Assembly (NCBI GenBank): GCA_013288335.1
Contig: JABDCC010000010.1
Coordinates: 1,723 to 50,900 of the forward strand
Direction of reading: 5' to 3'
Source of the DNA: Alphaproteobacteria bacterium
Lineage (GTDB): Bacteria > Pseudomonadota > Alphaproteobacteria > Rickettsiales > JABCZZ01
DNA length: 49,178 nt
Below, one piece after another: positions 24,015 through 31,953 of this stretch. Each line of letters opens with the position of its first letter. The stretch's first letter is position 1. The notes under the pieces are model-generated. The model made no database searches, was not told the origin of the DNA, and saw only the letters and a list, made by a program, of their open reading frames with translations. Position numbers and translations under genes: made by a program.

Positions 24015-26681
24015 GTGAACATACCAGAAAACAGACCCAACCCTGATCAGCTACTCGACAAGATAAGAGACGAGGAGCGTAGAGCTGCGCGCGGAGCGCT
24101 GAAAATATTCTTTGGTAGTTGTGCGGGAGTTGGTAAAACCTACGCCATGCTTTCCGCCGGTCACCAGCGATTACTCGAAGGTGTGGACGTTGTTGCCGGT
24201 GTGGTTGAAACGCATGGGCGCGCGGAGACGAAGAAACTACTGGAAGGAATGCCGATAGTTCCACTCACCGAATTCAATCACCGCGGAATTGCGCTCAAAG
24301 AATTTAATATTGATGCAGCAATTTCCCGTCGTCCCAAAATTATTTTAATTGATGAACTCGCTCATACTAATGCTCCGGGATCACGCCATTTGAAACGCTG
24401 GCAAGATGTTGATGAATTGCTGAATTTAGGAATTGATGTGTACACCACCGTCAATGTACAGCATCTGGAAAGTTTAAGTGACTTAGTAGTCGGCACCACA
24501 GGCGTGTGGGTGAAGGAAACCGTGCCGGATTCGGTTTTTGACAGCGCCGATGACATTGTACTGGTCGACATAAACGCTGATGAATTACTCAAGCGTCTGC
24601 ATGATGGCAAGGTTTATATAGCAGAATCTGCGCGCGCGAATGCTGCCGATAATTTCTTCAAGAAAAGTAACCTCATAGCCCTGCGCGAACTGGCGCTGCG
24701 CCGCACTACAGAGCGTGTTGACGCGCAAATGGATGCGTATAACACTCACGAAGGCAAACGCGGATTTGTGCCGATTGCCGACAAGGTTTTGGTATGTATC
24801 GGACCGGATAGGTTGTCTGAAAAACTGGTGCGCACCGCCAAGCGTATGGCTGCTTCGCTCAAAGCCCCATGGACGGCGATATATATAGAAAATGCGCGCC
24901 ATTATCGCTTAAGCGAAGAAGGCAAGAAAGCCGTCGAGTCACATGTAAGCATGGTAGAGCGTTTGGGTGGTAAAGCACTCATTCTACAGGGCACAAACGC
25001 GGTGGATGAAATTATAGAATATGCGCTTACCAATGGCGTCACTAAAATTGTGTTAGGAAAACCGGAGCGCCCGCACTGGAAGGATGTTTTATTTGGCTCG
25101 CTTGCCAATAAAATTATTCACAGAAGCAATTACATGGATGTGTATGTCGTAACCGGTGAGCCATCTGTAAAAGGGCCGCTAAAACTTACCAGTGAATTAT
25201 TTGTTTTTAAGCCCCGACTTTACCTCCGAAGTCTCGCAATTATTATAATATGCACGCTCATCGGCATTTCGTTGCGCCCCATTTTAAAGCCTGCCGACCA
25301 AATGCTAATTTACCTGATTGGCAATGTAATTGTCTCAGCGAGTCTCGGCAGCGCGCCGTCTTTCATGTATGCGATTTTAAGTGCCGCGTGCCTTAATTTC
25401 TTTTTTATTGAGCCGCTATACACGCTGGAAATATATGATCGTTCCTACTGGATGACCTTGATTGTGATGCTGTCGACAAGTTTGGTGATCAACTCTTATG
25501 CTTCCAAGCTACGGCTGCAGGCAATATTCTCACGCAAACGCGAGCGCGAAACCCAAACGCTATATGCTTTCACAAGAGAGATCGCTGCTATCCGCGGACA
25601 CAAAAAAATTGTCGAAGTGGCGGCACAGCATATCAAGGACGCAACCGGCTCCGATATCGTTGTATATCTGCCCGATAAATCAGGAGATTTACATGCGCTT
25701 GCAGGAGAGTTTCCGTACCGTGATATTATCAAAGAAAACGGGTTAATGCAGTGGTGTTATGATCATGTAAAACCAGCTGGCATCGGCACGGACACTATGC
25801 CAAGTGCTGAGACATTCTATATTCCACTGGTTGCTGCGGATTATAAACTTGGTGTCCTCGGGGTCATTCCACAGAATGAAGATAAGAAATTTTCTGGCGA
25901 ACAGATTCACCTTATCGAAACATTCGCAAGCCTGCTTTCCTCCGCCATTGAGCGAGCGAATTCAGCAGAGACAACGGAGCAACTTAGTGTGGATGCAGAA
26001 AGCGAGAAACTGCGCAATGTTCTGCTTAGCTCCATCTCACATGATCTTCGAACCCCGCTTGCTTCAATAACCGGCGCGTCGAGCAGTATCGTTATGGATG
26101 GCGAAAGTTTGCCGCGTGAAACTATACGCGATTTAGGGCGTTCGATTAATGAAGAAGCATCGCGGCTTTCGCGGATCGTAACGAATATGCTTGATGTCAT
26201 GAGTCTGGAGTCTGGAACGGTAAACCCCAATACACAGCCTTACTATATAGAAGAAATCATCGGCTCTGCATTGCTTCGAATGGAGCCTCATATGGCTGGT
26301 CATACGATAATCACCAAAGCAATGCCAGATTTACCAGTGCTTATGATTGATGGCGTATTGATAGAGCAGCTTATAAGTAATTTGCTTGAGAATGCCGTGA
26401 AATATACTCCCAGCGACAGCATAATTACTATAGAAGCAAAAAGAGATTCCTCAAATATTCTGGTGAATGTCTCTGATAATGGCCCGGGAATAAAGCCTGG
26501 AGATGAGAAAAAGATTTTTGATAAATTTTATGTTGGCGGAAAAAATATAGGCAGAAAAGGCACTGGCCTGGGACTCGCTATTTGCCAAGGCATAATAACT
26601 GCGCATAATGGCACTATATGGGTAGAAAATCTTCCAGAAGGCGGGGCTTCCTTTAACTTTACATTACCATTAACCGTATGA
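24015..26681 (+). CDS. kdpD: Sensor histidine kinase KdpD
   Basis: 888 residues from a GTG start. The N-terminal KdpD domain has a P-loop (FGSCAGVGKTYAML) and LIDELAHTNAPGSRH. A universal-stress-like domain follows at about 250-370, then four membrane segments at about 395-500 (LAIIIICTLIGISL, LIYLIGNVIVSASLG, others), a GAF-like region, HisKA with His676 in SISHDLRTPLASI, and the HATPase end (NLLENAVKYTP, DNGPGI, GLGLAICQGI). It senses potassium limitation or envelope conditions and phosphorylates KdpE. It overlaps kdpE by 4 bases, so structural and regulatory genes form one operon. Confidence 0.97.
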   Translation: MNIPENRPNPDQLLDKIRDEERRAARGALKIFFGSCAGVGKTYAMLSAGHQRLLEGVDVVAGVVETHGRAETKKLLEGMPIVPLTEFNHRGIALKEFNIDAAISRRPKIILIDELAHTNAPGSRHLKRWQDVDELLNLGIDVYTTVNVQHLESLSDLVVGTTGVWVKETVPDSVFDSADDIVLVDINADELLKRLHDGKVYIAESARANAADNFFKKSNLIALRELALRRTTERVDAQMDAYNTHEGKRGFVPIADKVLVCIGPDRLSEKLVRTAKRMAASLKAPWTAIYIENARHYRLSEEGKKAVESHVSMVERLGGKALILQGTNAVDEIIEYALTNGVTKIVLGKPERPHWKDVLFGSLANKIIHRSNYMDVYVVTGEPSVKGPLKLTSELFVFKPRLYLRSLAIIIICTLIGISLRPILKPADQMLIYLIGNVIVSASLGSAPSFMYAILSAACLNFFFIEPLYTLEIYDRSYWMTLIVMLSTSLVINSYASKLRLQAIFSRKRERETQTLYAFTREIAAIRGHKKIVEVAAQHIKDATGSDIVVYLPDKSGDLHALAGEFPYRDIIKENGLMQWCYDHVKPAGIGTDTMPSAETFYIPLVAADYKLGVLGVIPQNEDKKFSGEQIHLIETFASLLSSAIERANSAETTEQLSVDAESEKLRNVLLSSISHDLRTPLASITGASSSIVMDGESLPRETIRDLGRSINEEASRLSRIVTNMLDVMSLESGTVNPNTQPYYIEEIIGSALLRMEPHMAGHTIITKAMPDLPVLMIDGVLIEQLISNLLENAVKYTPSDSIITIEAKRDSSNILVNVSDNGPGIKPGDEKKIFDKFYVGGKNIGRKGTGLGLAICQGIITAHNGTIWVENLPEGGASFNFTLPLTV

Positions 26682-27370
26682 GCGACACAGCACAAACATC
26701 TATAGTTGTTATTGAAGATGAGCCGGAAATTCGCAAGTTTCTGAAGGCGATTCTTACCAGTCATGATTATAATCCCACGTTTGCCGAGACTGCCAAAGAG
26801 GGGATAAAACTTATCTCTGCCCATCCGCCGGAGATAATCATACTCGATCTTGGCCTCCCCGATATGGACGGAATTGATGTTATAAAAAACCTTCGTGAAT
26901 GGAGTACTGTTCCGATCATTGTGCTCTCTGCAAGAGGTCAGGAAAAAGACAAAGTGACCGCGCTTGAGTTGGGTGCGGACGATTATCTTACTAAACCGTT
27001 TAGTTCAGCGGAACTTCTTGCCCGCCTGAAAGTGGCGCTTCGTCACGCGCAAAACCATTCACAGCAATCAAGTGTTTTTGAAATAGGCGATATAAAAGTG
27101 GATTTGGAAAGACGTCAAGTATTGATGAAGGGTCAGGAAATTCATCTCACTCCTACGGAATATAAGCTGTTTACCACACTTGTTAAGCATGCTGGAAAAG
27201 TAGTAACCCACACACAATTGCTTAAAGAGGTATGGGGCAAGAACTCAAATGAAAACAGCCATTATCTGCGCATTTACACGCAGCACCTGCGCCAGAAACT
27301 CGGTGATAATCCCATGCAACCGAAATATATTTTTACCGAAGCGGGAATTGGTTACCGGTTAAAACTGTGA
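26678..27370 (+). CDS. kdpE: Response regulator KdpE
   Basis: 230 residues, OmpR family. The receiver domain has an acidic pocket (VIEDEPEIR), the phospho-acceptor Asp57 in IIILDLGLPDMDG and the conserved Lys in DDYLTKPF. The C-terminal winged helix contains LTPTEYKLFTTLVKHAGKVVTHTQLLKEVWG and YLRIYTQHLRQKLGDNP. It activates the kdp operon; the TTTTACG repeat at 19299 is a candidate binding site. No terminator is visible directly after the gene. Confidence 0.97.
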   Translation: MSDTAQTSIVVIEDEPEIRKFLKAILTSHDYNPTFAETAKEGIKLISAHPPEIIILDLGLPDMDGIDVIKNLREWSTVPIIVLSARGQEKDKVTALELGADDYLTKPFSSAELLARLKVALRHAQNHSQQSSVFEIGDIKVDLERRQVLMKGQEIHLTPTEYKLFTTLVKHAGKVVTHTQLLKEVWGKNSNENSHYLRIYTQHLRQKLGDNPMQPKYIFTEAGIGYRLKL

Positions 27371-27410
27371 TTATGCCGCCCAAAGTTGCTGCATAGTCTT
27401 AATGTTAGCT

Positions 27411-27469
27411 GACATACCAACAATTTGCCGACAATATTCAGTTCGCAACGTATCTATTATCCCACACCA
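27411..27469. repeat. Dispersed 59-bp repeat, copy 2
   Basis: Ungapped 52/59 match to 16340-16398. On the minus strand it lies in a 63-codon frame ending ...WCGIIDTLRTEYCRQIVGMSANIKTMQQLWAA, whose only upstream starts are GTG or internal ATG codons. A hairpin (27508-27537: TGCCG ... CGTCC-GCAA-GGGCG ... CGGCA) lies beside it. The 321-base gap 27371-27691 otherwise shows only a 13-bp palindrome, TTACAT-T-ATGTAA, at 27585-27597. Confidence 0.6.
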
Positions 27470-27691
27470 TGAATAAGAGTAAAATTTTGCTCTTAGATAA
27501 AATGGGGTGCCGAAGGCGTCCGCAAGGGCGAGCGGCATTAAAACGCCACGAATTAATCCCACCGCATCAATCCCACTGGCAGCCTTACATTATGTAAAAA
27601 TTATTTTTTTGCAGCTAACTTGTCATGGTTTCATTATTTTTCCTCTCTTAGGGTGCTCTCAAGTTATTTTAATATAATAGAGGAAATCATT

Positions 27692-28111
27692 ATGAGAAAG
27701 TTCGCTTTAGTCACAGTAGCATTGATTGCACTGCAACTTCCTATGTCAGTTTTGGCTGACGATGCGCCTAGCAGTCCCATGGAACAGGCCATATCAACGT
27801 TGCCTCAAGATAAAGCGCAAGGTTTTCGTGATTCTTTGCAATCAGCCCATGAGGAAAATGCACCCCTTTATCAGAAAGCACAGCATTTACATGCGCAACT
27901 ACATGATATTTTAGCGGCCGATAATTTTGATAGAAATGCATTTACTGCAAAAAACAAAGAATTGCGTAAGGTGCATGATAAAATTCATGCCAATCTTGAT
28001 GATGCCTTTGCTGACGGGCTTTCCAATCTTTCTACAAGCGACCGCCAGAAACTCTTAGCTGCTTTAGAGCAACAGCACACAGCGAATAAGGCAACGAAAG
28101 AAGCGGAGTAA
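27692..28111 (+). CDS. Periplasmic Spy/heavy-metal-resistance-like protein
   Basis: 139 residues from the ATG at 27692, chosen for the AGAGGAAAT ribosome site and the signal peptide that begins there (MRKFALVTVALIALQLPMSVLA, cut near LADDAP). The mature part is all helical and charged, with a DKAQGFRDSLQSAHEENAPLYQKAQ helix resembling the Spy/CpxP and heavy-metal-resistance group of periplasmic chaperone or metal-sensing proteins. It lacks a clear LTxxQ motif, so the family call is moderate. It is followed after 4 bases by another small secreted protein, probably in the same transcript. Confidence 0.6.
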   Translation: MRKFALVTVALIALQLPMSVLADDAPSSPMEQAISTLPQDKAQGFRDSLQSAHEENAPLYQKAQHLHAQLHDILAADNFDRNAFTAKNKELRKVHDKIHANLDDAFADGLSNLSTSDRQKLLAALEQQHTANKATKEAE

Positions 28112-28115
28112 ATAT

Positions 28116-28370
28116 ATGTTTTTTTTAAAACAACACAGAATGATTTCAATCGCACTTGCGGTTGCCGGTTTGCTTACAAGCTCCGCAGCTATCGCAAGGA
28201 TAGACATAGGTTTAAATATAGGTGTCCCGGGTCCAGTATACGCTGAGCCAACCTATGTGGCACCCGAGCCAGTATATGCCGCCCCTACCTATGTAGTGCC
28301 TGTTGGTGGTCCCGCTTATTATCATGGCCGGCATTATTATCATGGCCGGCGGGATTACCATCATCGCTAG
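28116..28370 (+). CDS. Small secreted His/Tyr-rich protein
   Basis: 84 residues. The signal peptide is ISIALAVAGLLTSSAAIA (the start could be the ATG at 28116 or 28140). Next comes a Pro, Val, Tyr and Ala-rich stretch of repeats (EPTYVAPEPVYAAPTYVVP) and a His/Tyr/Arg tail with the repeated YYHGR motif. The tail could bind metal ions or polyanions. Similar low-complexity proteins are common in proteobacterial envelopes without known function. It is co-transcribed with the Spy-like gene upstream. Confidence 0.6.
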   Translation: MFFLKQHRMISIALAVAGLLTSSAAIARIDIGLNIGVPGPVYAEPTYVAPEPVYAAPTYVVPVGGPAYYHGRHYYHGRRDYHHR

Positions 28371-28451
28371 CAATACGTGCAATCTGCGCACCAGTAGAAG
28401 ATTTATTGAAGACTGCTTTGCCTCATCGATCCTAATATATTGAATAATATA

Positions 28452-28488
28452 AAGTGGCGGGTTCCTGATAATAACCGGTTCACCACTT
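28452..28488 (+). terminator. Weak hairpin after the small secreted protein genes
   Basis: AAGTGG ... CCACTT with an inner GGTT/AACC pairing, 82 bases after the stop of the His-rich gene. The stem is imperfect and lacks a good T-run, so terminator function is uncertain. Confidence 0.25.
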
Positions 28489-28515
28489 GTCTAATATCTC
28501 ACACTATTTTCATAA

Positions 28516-28548
28516 TTAAATATTTCTTAATCATTTATATGTTATGAT
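28516..28548 (+). promoter_or_regulatory. TTAA-N7-TTAA motif upstream of lhgO
   Basis: TTAA-ATATTTC-TTAA at 28516-28530, then TATGAT 12 bases later (28543-28548). The spacing is the same as in the other CtrA-like promoters, but the local sequence is very AT-rich and one such match is easily expected by chance. Confidence 0.3.
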
Positions 28549-28576
28549 GGGCATATAGCATGTGTAAGGGATATGA

Positions 28577-29848
28577 ATGGAAACTCGTGTAAAGACTACA
28601 GCAGATTTTCTGATTATCGGTGCTGGCATCATTGGGCTTAATGTTGCTCGTACTTTGCATGCACAACATCCATCCGCTTCCATTATTGTCATCGATAAAG
28701 AAAGTGATGTGGCGCAACATGCAAGCGGTCGTAATAGCGGCGTATTGCATGCCGGGTTCTATTACAGCCCCAATTCACTCAAAGCGCAATTCTGTCGCGA
28801 TGGCAACACCGCCATGCGTGCATTCGTGCGTGAGAATAAACTGAGGATAAATGATTGCGGCAAGGTAGTGGTTGCTAGAAACGAAATGGAATTACCCGAA
28901 TTGGAAAGACTCTACGAACGCGGTAAAGAAAATGGCGTGAAACTCCAACTAGTCGATGAAAAGGAATTGGTCGAAATCGAACCCAATGCCAAAACCACCG
29001 GCAAGGCCATTTATTCACCCACTACCGCCATTATAGACCCTATTGAAGTTTGCCAGACGATGCGCAAGGAATTGCAGTCGCAAGGCATTCAAGTGCTAAC
29101 CAACACTCCTTATGAGCATCGCATTGGCGGCAACACCATTGTAGCCGGTGGTAAAACTTTTGAAGCCGGACGCATCATCAATTGCGCTGGGTTATATGCT
29201 GACCGCATCGCAAAAGATTTTGGTTTCTGCGAGCAGTATTCCATCGTGCCCTTTAAAGGCGTATACCGTGAATATACCGGAGCAGATAAACCCATCAGCA
29301 AGTGCGTATACGGCGTGCCTAATCCTCATAATCCATTTTTGGGCGTGCATTACAGCGTAACGGTAGATGGTCGCGTAAAAATTGGTCCGACTGCTATTCC
29401 TATTCCCGGCCGGGAAAATTATCACGGCATGGAAGGGGTGAATATACATGACGCACTGCAAATCATGAAATGCGACGCGGTCATGTTCGCTACCGATCCG
29501 GATTTCCGCTCCCATGCGTTTCGTGAGATACGCAAATATTATGGGCCGTATATGATTTCTCAGGCAGCGCAAATGGTAAAGCATCTTGATAAAGACAAGT
29601 TCACGTCCTGGGGGCGCCCTGGCATCCGCGCTCAACTGATGGATGACCAGAGCTATAAACTGCTGCATGATTTCAAAGTGGAGGGTGATAATGAAAGCAC
29701 CCATGTGCTAAACGCCGTGTCGCCCGCATTCACCTCAAGCATTCCTTTTGCGAAGTATATTGTAGAGAATTATATCGAAAAGACTCCGCCTTCGCCGGTA
29801 CTTTCAGAGGCCTTTCTGCATTCGCAGAAAGGAAAACATAGAGGTTGA
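28577..29848 (+). CDS. lhgO: L-2-hydroxyglutarate oxidase/dehydrogenase
   Basis: 423 residues, FAD-dependent, DAO superfamily. FAD binding is shown by ADFLIIGAGIIGLNVARTL and VIDKESDVAQHASGRNSGVLHAGFYY, the latter very typical of LhgO/L2HGDH. Conserved later parts are INCAGLYADRIA, VPFKGVYREYTG, NPFLGVHYSVTVDGRVKIGPTAIP and GRPGIRAQLMD. The enzyme oxidises L-2-hydroxyglutarate to 2-oxoglutarate and passes electrons to the membrane quinone pool. An AAGGGAT ribosome site precedes the ATG. A perfect 9-bp hairpin (29811-29832) lies in the last codons. Confidence 0.93.
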   Translation: METRVKTTADFLIIGAGIIGLNVARTLHAQHPSASIIVIDKESDVAQHASGRNSGVLHAGFYYSPNSLKAQFCRDGNTAMRAFVRENKLRINDCGKVVVARNEMELPELERLYERGKENGVKLQLVDEKELVEIEPNAKTTGKAIYSPTTAIIDPIEVCQTMRKELQSQGIQVLTNTPYEHRIGGNTIVAGGKTFEAGRIINCAGLYADRIAKDFGFCEQYSIVPFKGVYREYTGADKPISKCVYGVPNPHNPFLGVHYSVTVDGRVKIGPTAIPIPGRENYHGMEGVNIHDALQIMKCDAVMFATDPDFRSHAFREIRKYYGPYMISQAAQMVKHLDKDKFTSWGRPGIRAQLMDDQSYKLLHDFKVEGDNESTHVLNAVSPAFTSSIPFAKYIVENYIEKTPPSPVLSEAFLHSQKGKHRG

Positions 29849-29892
29849 AATTTTTCTTACTTCACCGTAATGCTGCTAAACCGCACATAAAT

Positions 29893-30495
29893 TTAAGCAC
29901 TGCCCCGGAGACGGTGTAGAATCCTCCCAAATAATCGTGGTGTCATGCGCAACAGAATATCATCACGTTCAATAAAATGATGCTTCATGGCCGCACCGGC
30001 ATGCAAACCAACAAAGGCGACAATTACCCAGGCTAATAACCAGTGAATATTTTCCAGAACTTCGCGGATGTCTTTTTTATTGGGCAGGTCGTGCAAAACC
30101 GGAAGATTCGGAATTGGGAAAAGCCCAAAAAATAATGCATTATGCGACATTGTCGAAATAATCATCCAGCCGACAAGTGGCATTATCAGTATCAGGCTGT
30201 ACAAAATCCAGTGTACTGCCTGCGCTGCAACTTTTTCCCAACGTGGCATAAAGGCAGGGAGTTGTGGCGGCGGATTTAGCAACCGCCACACCAATCGCAA
30301 TAGGCCGAGAGTAAGCACTATCATGCCAATGGATATATGTGCCTGCATTGCGACGGATTTTCCGTGACCATCTAAAATATCCCCGGCTGTCATAAGCCAA
30401 CCCAGCACCAGCATTACGACTAACACTAACGCTATCAGCCAGTGCAATATTTTGGCTGTGCCATTATATTCAGGGGATTGTGCTTGCATAGACAT
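29893..30495 (-). CDS. Cytochrome b561 family protein
   Basis: 200 residues with four membrane helices. Histidines suited to bind two b hemes occur in AKILHWLIALVLVVMLVLGWL, MQAHISIGMIVL, AQAVHWILYSLILIMPLVGW and WVIVAFVGLHAGAAMKHHFIERD. These proteins move electrons between quinone and periplasmic acceptors in the inner membrane. It is the last gene of an operon with the cupredoxin (30519-30836) and metallophosphoesterase (30848-31798), under the ECF-type promoter at 31854-31884. Confidence 0.92.
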   Translation of the reverse strand: MSMQAQSPEYNGTAKILHWLIALVLVVMLVLGWLMTAGDILDGHGKSVAMQAHISIGMIVLTLGLLRLVWRLLNPPPQLPAFMPRWEKVAAQAVHWILYSLILIMPLVGWMIISTMSHNALFFGLFPIPNLPVLHDLPNKKDIREVLENIHWLLAWVIVAFVGLHAGAAMKHHFIERDDILLRMTPRLFGRILHRLRGSA

Positions 30496-30518
30496 CTTGT
30501 CCTGTTTTGAGTTAATGA

Positions 30519-30836
30519 TTATTTCTCCGTCACGATAATATTACCAGCCATATGCGAATGTAACCGGCAGCCATACTGGTACGTTCCGGGTGTAGTGAAG
30601 GTGTAGGAATACGACTCGTCGGTATCGAGAGCAGGTGAGCGGAATAGTTTGTTGCTGTCATCGATGGTGTGCGGTATTTCATCGCGATTCACCCAAGTGA
30701 CTTTTGTGCCCACCGGTATAGTCAAACTCGCTGGAATAAAATTATACTCCTTTATTTCGATTTTTTGCTCATCTGCCCATGCCGATGTTCCAATCAACAT
30801 AAGACCAATAGTAAAAGCACCAAGATATCTTTTCAT
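30519..30836 (-). CDS. Cupredoxin (plastocyanin/amicyanin-like)
   Basis: 105 residues with signal peptide MKRYLGAFTIGLMLIGTSAWA. The mature protein has the type 1 copper ligands: His in RDEIPHTIDD, then Cys, His and Met in YGCRLHSHMAG. It is a periplasmic electron carrier or copper-binding protein. It lies between the metallophosphoesterase and cytochrome b561 genes with short gaps, so it probably exchanges electrons with the cytochrome. Confidence 0.92.
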   Translation of the reverse strand: MKRYLGAFTIGLMLIGTSAWADEQKIEIKEYNFIPASLTIPVGTKVTWVNRDEIPHTIDDSNKLFRSPALDTDESYSYTFTTPGTYQYGCRLHSHMAGNIIVTEK

Positions 30837-30847
30837 AAGTAATCCTT

Positions 30848-31798
30848 TTACAGAGTTGAATTCACGAGTGCCAATGGATGATTGCCCTGCACGGTCACTA
30901 CATCGGTAATCCCAAGATAGCTGCGTAACTGATCAGCGGGTACTTTCATCGGGCCGGGTGAAGGTGCGGCTCCCGGCGCTGGCTGTGGATAAGCCGTGCC
31001 ACGTGCAGTATGGAAGGTGATGTTGCCTTCCACTTTTTGAATCACCTGGTGTATGTGACCGTTTAATATCGTCACCGAGCCGTATTTTCTGAGCATGGAA
31101 ATAGCCTGATCCGCATCCCCTGTTGACCATCCCCATGGATCATAAATGCTCCAAAGTGGCATATGCGCAAACACGACAACAGGCGTACTTGTAGAAACTG
31201 CACTCAAATCGTCCGCCAGCCATTTTAATTGATCGGCTCCAAGCGTTGCGGGTTTGCCTGGCTGAAAATTAAAGACATTGATGAGTGCGATGAAATGCAC
31301 GCCATGATTATCAAAACTATACCAGCCATTGCCTTTGGTGCCCTTGCCGTAACGTTCCAGATATAATTTGCCGCCACCTTCATCCAGCGTGTCATGTTCG
31401 CCTGGCACGTAATGCACCGGTGCTGGCAATGTCCCCAGAACTTGCGCGGCAGTATCGAATTCAGATGCTTTGGAAAGATGCGTAATGTCGCCGGTATGCA
31501 GAATGAGCGATGGTTTTTTAGGGAAAGCATTGATCTTGCCAATGGCCTCCTGCAAAGTCTTAAGTGGTTCAGGATTCGCTTCTTTATTAAACCCTATATG
31601 ACTGTCGCTTATCTGCACAAAATGGAAATTGCTGTCCAGCGCTGCGCTATCACTCACGCTACCAGTAGCATCCAGCGCAAAAGCTTTTGGTATGCCGCCT
31701 ACCAGTGCCCATAGCACCCCGGTACCTGCCCAGGCGGAGCATTTGAGGAACGATCTGCGATCTAATTCTTGCGAATTGTCTGAAAAATCAAAAGTCAT
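30848..31798 (-). CDS. Tat-exported metallophosphoesterase
   Basis: 316 residues. The twin-arginine signal is LDRRSFLKCSAWAGTGVLWAL. Calcineurin-like metal-binding motifs follow: QISDSHIGF, LHTGDITH, PGEHDT (where GNHD is usual), VVFAHMPLW and LNGHIHQV, so the dimetal site appears complete. It is a periplasmic phosphohydrolase of unknown substrate. It is the first gene of the operon with the cupredoxin and cytochrome b561, transcribed away from an ECF sigma gene whose promoter motif it shares. Confidence 0.92.
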   Translation of the reverse strand: MTFDFSDNSQELDRRSFLKCSAWAGTGVLWALVGGIPKAFALDATGSVSDSAALDSNFHFVQISDSHIGFNKEANPEPLKTLQEAIGKINAFPKKPSLILHTGDITHLSKASEFDTAAQVLGTLPAPVHYVPGEHDTLDEGGGKLYLERYGKGTKGNGWYSFDNHGVHFIALINVFNFQPGKPATLGADQLKWLADDLSAVSTSTPVVVFAHMPLWSIYDPWGWSTGDADQAISMLRKYGSVTILNGHIHQVIQKVEGNITFHTARGTAYPQPAPGAAPSPGPMKVPADQLRSYLGITDVVTVQGNHPLALVNSTL

Positions 31799-31853
31799 AA
31801 AATTACCGTAGTTTAAGGGTTAGGTTAAGGGTTTACAGAAATGGCTTTCACGA

Positions 31854-31884
31854 TGTATAACCACCGCAGGTTCGGTTTTATTCC
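31854..31884 (-). promoter_or_regulatory. ECF-type promoter of the metallophosphoesterase operon
   Basis: On the minus strand GGAATAA (31884-31878), 18-base spacer, TATACA (31859-31854). The -35 context GGGAATAAAAC is identical to that of the divergent sigma gene. The leader to the ATG is about 50 bases. Two TTAAGGGTT repeats at 31813 and 31825 lie in this leader. Confidence 0.6.
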
Positions 31885-31911
31885 CGCTTATTAAAAATAT
31901 TTATCTCAAAG

Positions 31912-31942
31912 GGAATAAAACGGCTCTAAACACAGTTACGTA
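31912..31942 (+). promoter_or_regulatory. ECF-type promoter of the sigma/anti-sigma genes
   Basis: GGAATAA (31912-31918), 18-base spacer, TACGTA (31937-31942). It shares the spacer length and the identical GGGAATAAAAC context with the opposite promoter, which suggests autoregulation by the ECF sigma. The start codon at 31954 would leave a leader of only a few bases. Confidence 0.55.
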
Positions 31943-31953
31943 TGATGGGATAA

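Noticed and set aside
27371-27562. 63-codon reverse frame downstream of kdpE as a real gene
   Set aside because: It lacks a good start and ribosome site, and the sister copy at 16340 has no start at all. It is listed as a dispersed repeat instead.
29811-29832. Perfect 9-bp hairpin CCTTTCTGC-ATTC-GCAGAAAGG as a terminator of lhgO
   Set aside because: It lies within the last codons of lhgO and is followed by A-residues, not T, on the coding strand. The convergent strand also lacks a T-run.
31813-31828. TTAA...TTAA as another CtrA box before the metallophosphoesterase
   Set aside because: The spacing is 8 bases, it lies in the leader downstream of a better ECF-type promoter, and it is part of a simple TTAAGGGTT repeat.
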